DNA of 64,000 bases. It comes from Circinella umbellata (taxonomy: Eukaryota > Mucoromycota > Mucoromycetes > Mucorales > Lichtheimiaceae). The translations under genes and the position numbers were made by a program. The notes under the pieces are model-generated. The model had not been told where the DNA came from, did no database searches, and worked only from the letters and a program-made list of their open reading frames with translations. Shown piece after piece: positions 49,505 to 59,936 of the stretch. Every line of letters begins with the position of its first letter. The first letter of the stretch is position 1. The DNA is taken from assembly GCA_025093555.1 (NCBI GenBank), contig JAIWNF010000077.1:1-64000 (forward strand), given 5' to 3'.

Positions 49505-51499
49505 ATGTATATTACGTACTGTCGAAATCAGAAATCGGTCGACGTTGAAGATAAAACAAGCTATCGACTTGGTGTAACTGGCGGAGAATATCGCCCAACC
49601 TGGCTTGTTCGTGTTTCTGATTGGACAAAAGTATCAGGCAAGGAAGCAGTGGATGGATATCATACTATTTCATATTGTTGGGAACAATCAGGAGAAGTTG
49701 TTAGAAATGAAACCGATGGCGAATATAGTTTAGTTGATAATGGTAAACACTGTATTGTCGAAGGATATAACTTATATGAAGATGATATTTTACCATTTGG
49801 CGACTCTCCGGACCCAGAAGATGACAATCAAGAAGATTGTAATAATGACAATAGAGACGAATATACAGAGGACAATTTTGACGATGATGATAATGAAATC
49901 ACTGACGAAGACAATGGGGATGGTGAAATAATTAATGAAAAAATTGATGGAGATAACGAACAAGATGAGAAAAACTGTTTAGAAGATGATTGTGCTGCTG
50001 ATGAGAAAGAAGAATGGAATAACTACAATGAGTATGTCACATGGTGTAAGCCAAATTCAGAATCAACAAGTATACGATATGCCACGTACGACCAACTCTT
50101 ACAACAGGTATGCCAGGATTTCCAAGTCGAATATGTGTGGTACGACAAAGTATGTATCGATCAGGCAGACAACCTAGCCAAATCCCACGAAATTAAGCAG
50201 ATGCATAGGATTTATCGCAATGCTTGTTATACAATTGTTATGGTTCCTGAAGTCCGTCTTTACAATCCAGAAGATTTTGAAAATGAAGTTTTTGGCTGCG
50301 GTAACGAAGCACAAGATTACGTGACGGACGATGTTTGGAATTCTTGCTGGTTTAAACGAAGCTGGACGCTCGAAGAAGTAATGATGGCTAGGCGTATCTT
50401 GATAGTTGGAACCGACACAAACATGTTTCAGCATAGTTTGCATTCGAATGACATACCAACAACATTTGACGTTTTTTCTGCTACATTACTCGATTTTGGA
50501 GGAACAGAGCAAAATAAGGGCAGTGTTAATCAAGCACTTGCTTTCGCCCATTTCCGAACAAGTACTAAACCACACGACATGATATATGCGTTGAAGAACA
50601 CATTTTCTAATATGTTTGACGATATGGAGGCCAACTATTCAACAGATATTAAAACAGTATTTAACAGTTTTTATCGACATGTTGCAACAGACAATTTTTC
50701 TATATTATTTTTTGGATCCAACCGTCGTCCTAATGGAAATATAGGTTCGGAAAGTACCATGGGTGATTATAATTTACCTTCATGGACTGGTGTTGCTGGA
50801 AAACATGTAGACAATCGTGTCATCACCACGTCCCATCCTCAGTTAGAGTATTATATCGATGAGACTATGTTGTTGCACATAACAACAAAAGAATATTGGA
50901 AAATATCTGTCACACCATATGACCGAGGTTGCTATTCTTCTTCAAAAGACACCAGTGAAGACAATGACTTTTGTTCGAACGAAATTAATCGTATTCTTAG
51001 TGCTAGATACAACGATGAATGGACTGATATGACTACAGGAGATAAAGATACCGTGTTAATGGAATGGTTCGTAAATACCAGTTCTGGGACATCTTTGTAT
51101 ATGACGCATTACCATGAGCGTCAAAATGATTTATTAACAGGTATCAGGCCACTTACATTGACTGAAGATTGTGAAGAATGCATTATAATACCGATCTTAC
51201 TTGAATTACAAGTACCACTTAGCGAACAAGCTAGTGACAACGAATCCAACTTTACGATCAGGGGTTATGAGCAGCGATATTTCCTTCCTGTCCTGCGTGA
51301 ATGTACCAAAGGAACTGGACGATACAGGGCAATAGGTGTTTATTACGTTGGAGATCGTGATTTTGGATGGCAACCATCAATAGGATTGAATCATTTTATC
51401 GGGAGAGATGATATTAAACTTGATGATCCTGAAGAAATAATTTGTGCGTTATTTGAAAATGATTGTCACGATGTACGGAAAGAATTTATTATTGAATAA
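49505..51499 (+). CDS. HET-domain-like protein (copy D) with acidic insert, intact single exon
   Basis: 664 aa. Block 1 is YHTISYCWE (52-60), block 2 YVWYDKVCIDQ (200-210), then EIKQMHRIYRNA (219-230), and block 3 WFKRSWTLEEVMMA (272-285). Residues about 91-168 between blocks 1 and 2 are an Asp/Glu/Asn-rich insert absent from copy B and much shorter in copy C; outside it the copies align end to end. The C-terminus has RTSTKPHDMIYAL, LPSWTGVAGKH, IRPLTLTEDCEECIIIPIL and ends EFIIE. It is the longest copy and on the opposite strand to B and C. No known effector or NTPase domain is fused to it. Confidence 0.87.
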   Translation: MYITYCRNQKSVDVEDKTSYRLGVTGGEYRPTWLVRVSDWTKVSGKEAVDGYHTISYCWEQSGEVVRNETDGEYSLVDNGKHCIVEGYNLYEDDILPFGDSPDPEDDNQEDCNNDNRDEYTEDNFDDDDNEITDEDNGDGEIINEKIDGDNEQDEKNCLEDDCAADEKEEWNNYNEYVTWCKPNSESTSIRYATYDQLLQQVCQDFQVEYVWYDKVCIDQADNLAKSHEIKQMHRIYRNACYTIVMVPEVRLYNPEDFENEVFGCGNEAQDYVTDDVWNSCWFKRSWTLEEVMMARRILIVGTDTNMFQHSLHSNDIPTTFDVFSATLLDFGGTEQNKGSVNQALAFAHFRTSTKPHDMIYALKNTFSNMFDDMEANYSTDIKTVFNSFYRHVATDNFSILFFGSNRRPNGNIGSESTMGDYNLPSWTGVAGKHVDNRVITTSHPQLEYYIDETMLLHITTKEYWKISVTPYDRGCYSSSKDTSEDNDFCSNEINRILSARYNDEWTDMTTGDKDTVLMEWFVNTSSGTSLYMTHYHERQNDLLTGIRPLTLTEDCEECIIIPILLELQVPLSEQASDNESNFTIRGYEQRYFLPVLRECTKGTGRYRAIGVYYVGDRDFGWQPSIGLNHFIGRDDIKLDDPEEIICALFENDCHDVRKEFIIE

Positions 51500-53561
51500 A
51501 GAAATACTTTATATTATAGTAATCATATGCTACGAATAAAATATCTTGTTTCTATATTGTTAATCTCTCTGCTGGCGTGCTCGCCCTTCTCATCAACATC
51601 TTAAACATATTTTGCGTTTTTGTTCACGTCCATGCATTCAATCAGCATGTAGCCCTTGTTACTATGAGCCATTCTGATTACGTATACAAACTCGTACCGT
51701 ACAAATCACCGGTACTATTTTATGTGAGTTCTGCACTTCATGGTAGAACGTTAAGTTTTAGTTTATTGCCTTTATATACGACTGTAGCTAAACAGAAAAT
51801 GACAGTACAGTATGTATTTATTATCTGACGAGTATTACAGTTGTACTATTTTGTTATCATAGTGCTGCTTGGATTTTCACGCTATTATTTTTTGGAGCAC
51901 TGAGTGCTAGCTATGATTTATTATTACTTTTGTATGATTAATGGCTATAAAATTGTTGACGAACATAATTGGGAATACAACAGCAAACATGACACAATTG
52001 TAGTCAAATACGTACGTAATCACATTTTTATCTCACGGAAAAAGTATCATTAGCCATTAATGCAATATGTGCAGAATACTTTTTTTAAATTGGATTACGT
52101 AGCAAAATCAATAACAAATCGTGGAGGGGGGGTTAATAGAACTATTATATAGCACTCTATTTATAAATAAAGCCATACTATATTATACTTATAGGATTCA
52201 AAACAATTATTCCTCTTTAATAAAGGAAAAAAACATTGTTTACAAAAGTAAATGATACGTGGAAAAAACAAAAGAGTCAAATATTTATAGTTACAAATGT
52301 TTGTGTGCGGAAAAAGAAAACGTCAAAGTAAAGACAATCTTTTTGCTTTTTGTCAAATATAAATGAGAGACAATTATATTTGATTTTTATTCCTCCAAAT
52401 GTTTTATTCGATTTTAATGTTTGGTCCTTTTTTTTATCTCTTTTTGAGATACTTGGACCCTGATGAAATAATATGAGTGTGGTATGAAGCCAATGTTAAC
52501 AATAACAACCGTGGTTTTTAATAATACGTATTTGTGGTAAAAAAAAGATAAATGTTGGTTTTAATACTATTTTCATGCACAAGAACCATTACGTAAGTGC
52601 GGTTGAGCCTCCTACATCTTTGTATCCGTAGGATGAAAGTGATATGGATACCTTGTGGTTATTTATAGTATATACTCAAAAAAGTTCTCTAAAACCCAGA
52701 GAAAGGTAATATCATTAGTAAACAATCTAATGTAATATTTTCAGTGATAAATGGCACATAAATCGACAAAATATTCTTATTGCTCATCTATTTATAGGTT
52801 TTCGGAAAGTTACATTTGGTTACGTCCTTTGAACATGGATGGATGACCTTCAATATATAAATCACTGTAATATTTATGGGTGTCGTATCTAACCTAAAAT
52901 AGCTCATATGCAGAGATAGTCGTTATTACAGTATTAATCAAATACGTTCAATACTGTTAGTGTACTACCACATTTAGACAATGATGTAAAATACCAAAAG
53001 CATCCGTCTTCAAAGATCATTTAATCAACTACCCGGTAACCATTTTTTTAAAAACCCCCCAGCTCTTCTTTATTACCGTAATGCACATAACCAGTACTAA
53101 TAAAAAAAATATATGTCCATACATACATATCAATAGTATACTGAAATGATAAGAAATAAATATAATAGCCATGGTACTTTATTTGAAATAACTTCAGTTT
53201 AATTTTTTTCTTTTACGTAGGTCTCGTTGACACTTATTCGTATTTCCTTCTACATATTCTATCTTGATTGATATAACAATGATAATATATCTTTAATGCT
53301 AAAAGCATCTTCATGTTTATGTTATAAAGCACTGGACCAATTTAATGTATACGAGTAGCATTGGATCAACTTGGCCAGTTTATTGAGCTGTCGAGACTTG
53401 ATTGAAAATCGTCGACAGTTAATAAGCTTTTGCAGCCGCAAACTAACCATTCCTCTTGCCAAATGGTGATTCTCCCATTAATAAATAGCCCCCAATGTAT
53501 CAAGGCACCAATGGGAATCGGGATGATTGTTTAAATCTTCAAATATGTGGTAGTTCCAAAC
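51500..53561. other. 2-kb intergenic, no gene seen
   Basis: AT-rich with a short G run near 52125. The 83-codon ORF at 51577-51828 has no support. Confidence 0.45.
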
Positions 53562-55025
53562 CTTCGCTCTTAACACTGTCTTCATGATCGCAAATAGTTG
53601 AGCGCAAATAAGGCTCGCACTTGTTGGTAGTTCGTACTCATTGCTCTCGAAAAGTCTGCAAGCAAAGCCTTTTGGACTATCAAGAACATATACTTGTAGT
53701 CGGTTACCTGGTTTCCAAAAACAATAACAAAAATAATATGGTTACTATGTATACATATTATAAGAACTAAACATTATGTGAAATAAATAAAAGACAAAAA
53801 GACCCATTTACCATTTTCATTTATAGCAACTATCTTCAAATTTTCACTATCTTTGGCACCTGTAAGCCCCGTTCAACGATCTCCTTTTTTCCAACTCCTC
53901 CAAGGTCTTCTTTTCCACATTCTCCTACAGCAAACTCAACACCACCTTTTATCAACAAAAAATCTGGGCGAACGGATTTTTGTTGTTGATCGATAGATTT
54001 CTCCCCTGTTATACATCTTTTCTTATTTACACGGACAAACGTTGCCTGACACGTTCTATCCCTATTTTTTCTTTAGTCAGAAAGCCCAAAATTACAAAGG
54101 TCAAATAAAATAAATAAAATAACTAGTACCAATGTTTTCAAAGCAGCGATCGAAAATTAACCCGCAATGAGTCACATAGTCCATTTCGCTTCCATTTATT
54201 TGTATGTCTTTTAATCTATCGTAACGATACTTGTTTAAAAATTCAAGAGTTGTTGCCTGGACCCAAGCTTCATCAAATTGTGTTTCTTGATCAAAAAATT
54301 CGAATGACGTGATTGTTTTCCAAAGTTTATTGAGAGCTTCTTTGTTGTTGTATTCTTTATCTTCAATGTCTGATTGCTGCTTTCACAATAGTCAAATATG
54401 TGTTTGATTGACGGTGGTAGTACAGCAAGACCCCAAGCGGTTCCGATTGTATTTATTTGCTGTTGTAAGAGAAGTTCTTTGGAGAAAGAGTCTCAAGGCC
54501 TTGTAATAAAGAAATGTAACATGCTATATTGACATAATAATAGACAATCTCTTGCAATTAGTATATTTGAGCGTTGTGACAATAAAATCATATGGATTAA
54601 ATAAGCACTTACTGTTCAGCGTAGTTTTTTGAAAGCATTTTCTTATCTTCTATATCACTATACTCTTTTTGCTGCTGCTACTCGTGGATACCTCTCCTGG
54701 GTCTTCTGCTTTCCCTTCTTGTTCTTTGGCGTTGTTATTATTGTCGCCACATTCGACACCGTGGCTATTTTTTTTTCTTTTTTGAATATCTCTATGTTAT
54801 ATAAATGTGTAAGAGTTATATGTTAGTGAACATCCAAGTCTGTATACATTTAAATATTCGAACCCATATTTATATACCTTTTTACTGATATTAAGTGTGT
54901 GCATAGCAATTGAAAATATGCGACCCATGTTGCCTGAACACGGGTTGATGGTGAATGTTTATAAAATATTCACTGGTTGATTCGAAAAACATTGCACAAA
55001 CTTGCTTGAGAGCTCTGGCTCTAAA
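53562..55025 (-). pseudogene. PD-(D/E)XK-like unknown family, copy 3, dead
   Basis: An inverted paralogue of the gene at 59937-62329. Recognisable in order: an exon 2-like part (SPSTRVQATWVAYF) with an in-frame stop and a frameshift; an exon 3-like part (GEVSTSSSSKK, ending MLSKNYAEQ before a GTAAGT); SIKHIFDYCE with a frameshift, then ALNKLWKTITSFEFFDQE; the core motif VRPDFLLIKGGVEFAVGECG; and VLDSPKGFACRLFESNEYEL. About 50 bases are deleted after VPKIVK, and the last exon is missing. It is non-coding by several independent lesions. Confidence 0.8.
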
Positions 55026-55999
55026 TAATTCTCCTCATCGGCTGGACCTTGTACTAATCGAGTCTCATCACACGTAGTACTTGCTTGTTTCTGTATGGTG
55101 CTAAATGGCTTGCTATTTGAAAATGGAGCTGTTGGTACCGCAAACTTGCCAGTTCTCATATTCTCAATCTTGAAACGATCACAGAGAGGTTACTTGTTAC
55201 ATACAGAATATATACCACCGCAAGAATAATCATTACTGAATGGTGCGACCCAATCAATACTCAATGTTGATTTTGAGCGTTCACGTTGAACATAAACTTT
55301 GGTGACTAAAAGTTTGTTTATTTGTTAAAGAGCTGTACTTATAACTTTTTGTATTATGAAATAATATAAGATTATTACCCTTGATAACGCCTTTGTGAAT
55401 ATAATCGTTTTTTGACGCAGTTCATATATATATATATATATACAGAAAATAGAAATAAGTAGTCCAAAAGTATCGATTGTAAAAGAATATCGAATGAAGG
55501 TCGTTGGAAGAGTTTAAGATGAAAAGAATTTTTTTTTTATTGCGGATTCATCATTGATTTAGACTACGTAATCAGTTATTTGCAGGACGTTATTTGAAAC
55601 GCAGCTGCCTGAATTTTTGCTAGTCCATCTATGGAGTCAACTCTACTGGAACAGAAATAATAAATGTTAATTGTTGAGGAAAAATAAATACGGCAACAAT
55701 GATTCAACAAAAGTGAGTTGAATCACTTGGATCTTATATGATAGAAGAAGAATTTTTAATGACCTTAAACATGGACAGAAAAAACAACAATCATACTAAA
55801 CAAGATGAGAAAAGCGTAACAATATCGACAACAGTACCAACGTAAAAACGACAGCAAAGACAGAAACAACAAAAGTAAAGGAAATTGTGCTATGGACCAA
55901 GATCAGTATTATTACCAGCATCAAAAATGGTGAAGAATAAAAATAAAAGTACGTTACAACAACATCATTAATACAAGTATAACTACAGCAGCGCCATCA
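55026..55999. other. Spacer upstream of two divergent family members
   Basis: Contains a minus ORF at 54959-55159 that may be a further 5' exon of the dead copy 3, and a TA dinucleotide run near 55427-55442. Otherwise unassigned. Confidence 0.35.
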
Positions 56000-57072
56000 T
56001 TAGTGACAACAACAACAACAATAACAACCATTGGTTCATTGAAAAAAAGGTCAAGAAGCATAGATGCTGAAAGTTCGAAATCAGATTCAATGCAACTTCC
56101 GTTAGGAAAAATGGAAGATATAGAAAAAGTCTATGGTGATATGGAAGACGAAAAAAAATGGTGTATCGAAAAGGACGAAGAAGGAAAAAATGTTTTTCTT
56201 GAAGACATTATGTTTTGAGTGCTTTCAAAAAAGACCTTTGAGCAGTAAGTTATTATTTAATCCATATGTATGTTTTGCCAGACCGTTTAAAAATACTAAC
56301 TGCAAGAGATTGTCTATTATTATGTCAATATAGCATGTTACATTCATTCATTATACGGCCTTCAGACCCTATTTGCAAAGAATTCCTCACACAAAAGCAA
56401 ATAAATATAATAAAAACCGCCCCTGAACTTCCGACATTACCAGAATCAATCGAACACATATTTGACAGCGATCAAAGACAGTGGCGATATAAAACGGCAA
56501 CAAGATTGTGACCATGTTATTGCTCATGTGATTGATCAAATCAGAAGTTATGCTGTTACTTTGCGACCCGTGATTTCCGAACGTATTTATTTTGATTTGG
56601 TCAGTTGTGTCGTCGATAGTGGTCTGACTCATTTATTAGGTGATATTGAAGATTTACAAGACATTGGAGCAGAAGATTCTCATTTGATTGCACAAAGTTT
56701 AAATAGTTTGATTCAATTGGTGGATGTATTTGATTCCAAGGACCGAGGACCAAGGACCCGCCACAGAATCAATGGTCATGCAACGCGTACCTAGTTGGCG
56801 CAAATTTTGGTTATTAAAAGACATGTTGGATATGAATTTAAGGGATATTATGGATCATTATCGACGTGGCGAATTGTTTATGTTTGAAAAAAAAGGAATT
56901 GATTGGGTTGATTTGTGCCTTGTTTGCTGATACGGATTTAAGAGCTTCCATGATACGTGAAATTCAATCGACCGATTCATCACCTTTCATGTTATCGCCA
57001 TCCACATCCGCATCATCACCACCCATTGAGCAACGACAACAAGAACGATCAACAACACCTAAAACAAGTTGA
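56000..57072 (+). pseudogene. Chimera: 5' half of unknown family (copy 2) joined to ZW10-like C-terminus
   Basis: 56000-56466 matches the gene at 59937-62329 closely (SLKKRSRSIDAESSKSDSMQ, EKKWCIEKDEEGKNVFLED, TARDCLLLCQYSMLHSF), with a TGA replacing Ser after EDIMF. At 56467 similarity stops abruptly. The following sequence encodes, over three frames, a segment resembling the C-terminus of ZW10-type tethering proteins: LGDIEDLQDIGAEDSHLIAQ, VPSWRKFWLLKDMLDMNLRD, LIGLICALFADTDLRASMI. Two frameshifts interrupt it, near 56755 and in an A run near 56888. ZW10 works in the Dsl1/NRZ vesicle tether and the RZZ kinetochore complex. The ZW10 assignment is from pattern memory and needs a search. Confidence 0.6.
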
Positions 57073-57390
57073 TTGGCAATGACAGAACCAGAGGAAGAAG
57101 AAACTAGTGAAGCTTGGGATGAGATGATGAACATATAATTTCATTACACAATCATCATAGCACGTAAAGAAGAGGAAAACAAATCAACAGTAAAAGGGAA
57201 ATATAAGTTACATCAATTATCAATGCGATTGCATCATAATAAGGAAGGAGAAAGTGGAGAGTGGAGATTCCATGATAATATGCCACTGATTATTTTACAA
57301 GAAGATGAAGATGATGCTGGATGCGGTGATTCTGACGAAGACGTCAATTTTGATCATGTACATTTAATACATAATAATAATAATTAGAGA
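57073..57390 (+). other. Unassigned acidic coding fragments after the chimera
   Basis: Two short open stretches, TEPEEEETSEAWDEMM and a longer one ending in a poly-Asn stretch and TAG near 57388 (LIILQEDEDDAGCGDSDED), look like pieces of coding sequence. They may belong to the same captured donor gene as the ZW10-like part. Confidence 0.3.
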
Positions 57391-59936
57391 TGAATAAACT
57401 CGTAATTATTAAATAATAATAATAATAAAGGATAAACGTACTCTAATGATTTATATATTATAAGATAGCACGCATGCGTATTTTGTATCTCAATTGATAT
57501 ATAAAATGTTCATTTCCAGTGGCAAGCTTTTTGCTCTTTTATTTTCTCGTTTCTACGTAAAAGCAATATGCCGATATTTTTCTAAAGGTACCGAGTGGAA
57601 TTTCAACTACAGTACCTGCGTGTATTTTTTTCAAGAGCCCATACATGTTTCCATGCCATATGCAGCCAATGCCCGGTTTTTTCACACCTGGGATCTCCTA
57701 ACTTTTTGTTGCAGAACTGAAGACTTGCAACAAAGGAAACTTGATATATATTATTTTTTGCAAGCATTTTGGGTATTTTCATATTTGGATAAAGATTCAT
57801 CAGAATAATATAATATACTACGCAATTATAAAATTATAGTATGGTTTACTCCCGATTAACGCAACTCGCCCAAAAACCTTGATACAAGTTGCAAGTTGCG
57901 ATTCTATTGAGTATTTTTAACATTTCCAAAAATAAACAGTGCAGAACCGGGAGATTTGCACAAGCGGGAGGTACAAAAGTGGAGGTTGACTGTATAAGTT
58001 CATGCTAAACGTATCTACTATTTTTAATGTACTGTAATTGACACACTGGTACGTAACAACAATCCTTTTTTTTTGAGCATTGGGGAACTGATAAGTTTAT
58101 CATTCATTATTCTTTATAGAAATTAGTACTGTGGTTGTGCATATTACTTTTAATTTTAAATGTTAATATGTTATGGTATAATAAGTACGTATTACTTGTA
58201 TTTAAAAGAAACAAAGTCTTTACCAGCACCGACTTACTATCACTACTTATACGTAAATAATTAAAAAATATATAGCTCTTTATGTATAAGTCATTTCAAG
58301 ATTATTTTTTTTTTGTTATATATGGTCTTTTATGAGCGTAGTGTAACGTTACATAAAACACTCTTCTGACGACCCTTTATTTCAATTTGCAATAATTAGA
58401 TAGAGTTTATGGTTATGTATGTACCAGACAAGAGTTTTGGAAAAAAAAATACCATTTTTTTATTGTTATACGTCTTAGCGATTATCCGTTAAACCGGTAT
58501 CTGGTGAGCTCTTTTAAATATTTACCGGGCTTTTATTAGTATTATTTTATTTTATATAATGTAAAATTAAATTTTTTTATTGGTAAACTAGTAATACAGT
58601 TGTTCTTTGACGTCTTTTTTTTTGCTTTCAGTTGGCTATTTTGTTTCCATAGCAACTAAAAATACTACACAACTTATTCTTGTCGTCAAAAGGAAGCTTT
58701 TCAACATATTGTTGATAACAGTGTCCCTGCGTATGTACATACTTTTTTTCAACTTTGTCATTGCTTGTTCATTACTATTGAATATTTAATTATGTATATA
58801 CAATTCATTTTTACTCATTTATTCATCACCTGCTAACCATGGTTCATATTAAACACACTTTGTTGTAAATTCATTATTAATCCAATCTTTGGTTCATTAT
58901 CACTATTTAATGAGTACACTATTATCATGTTTATCACTAAAAGACTTGCTCATAGTAGCAAAGCTACATTTACTAGATATCTATATTGTACAGCTTACAT
59001 ATTGGTACCAGCCGCGTTTCAATTCGCTAAACCGGTAATTTGCTAAACCTGTACAAATCCCCATATATAGTGAGTACCGGTTTAACTAATAATTATTGTA
59101 CATCTGTAGGCGGAGTGTTTATATGTGTTCAAGAGTGGGCATGTGGTAGTATGATTTTTTTTATCTATGGCATAGGTATATCAAAGAATAAACAAACAAA
59201 CGCGCAAAGCACGCAAATGCGAAAAATAAACAAGAACATGTGAAATATAATATCAAGCGACGAGAAGAAGAGAAATGGGGGACGGGTCAGGTCGATCACC
59301 ACTTCTACAGTATAAAATATACGTATTATGAAACTGTTCTTATTTTTGACATCTGGATAAGAATAAACAATAATTATATTCAAATATCAAATTCGGCATA
59401 TAATCTTATTAATATTTAATTGATACGTACATGGTTCTTTACCAATGGCTACTTTGTTTTGTTTGTTCAACGACAGAATGCATAAAGAATTCAGTCCCTC
59501 AACTTACTGTTTGGGGGTGGCCAGAAAGTTTCTCTGTAGCCTGGCAAAAAAAAAAAAAAAAGCGTTCCTAGTCCGTGCGCCAACTTCTTCACCTTAACGT
59601 GTATACTAAATATAAACAATAAAGAATAAAAAATAGCATATATGCTAAAGGTTAACAATAAAGTGTAGCAAATACAGTATTAGTATATACCGGCTGTTCA
59701 TAAAATATCGTTTTGCTTTTTTTTTATCTCAGTCCTCAATATAAAAACAACAATGCATTGAAAATAGTCTTAATTTGATAAATCCGCAGCACTCAATAAG
59801 AAAGATATGGAGCATGAAAAAGTGTACCCGTGTTTGGGGTCCACTTATCATATTTGTTTTGTATAAAATATTCAACTGAGAATCGTTTTCTATTCGCCAT
59901 CGCCAACCTTTTTCTTTTCTGTTTCTACAAAAAACC
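57391..59936. other. 2.5-kb region, no gene supported
   Basis: AT-rich. A 104-codon ORF at 57494-57808 has varied composition (WNFNYSTCVYFFQEPIHVSM) but no recognised match or homologue in the window. An A run lies near 59545-59560. Confidence 0.35.

Noticed and set aside
57494..57808. 104-codon ORF
   Set aside because: Composition is varied, but no family match, no conserved neighbour and no clear promoter context. Left unannotated as a gene.
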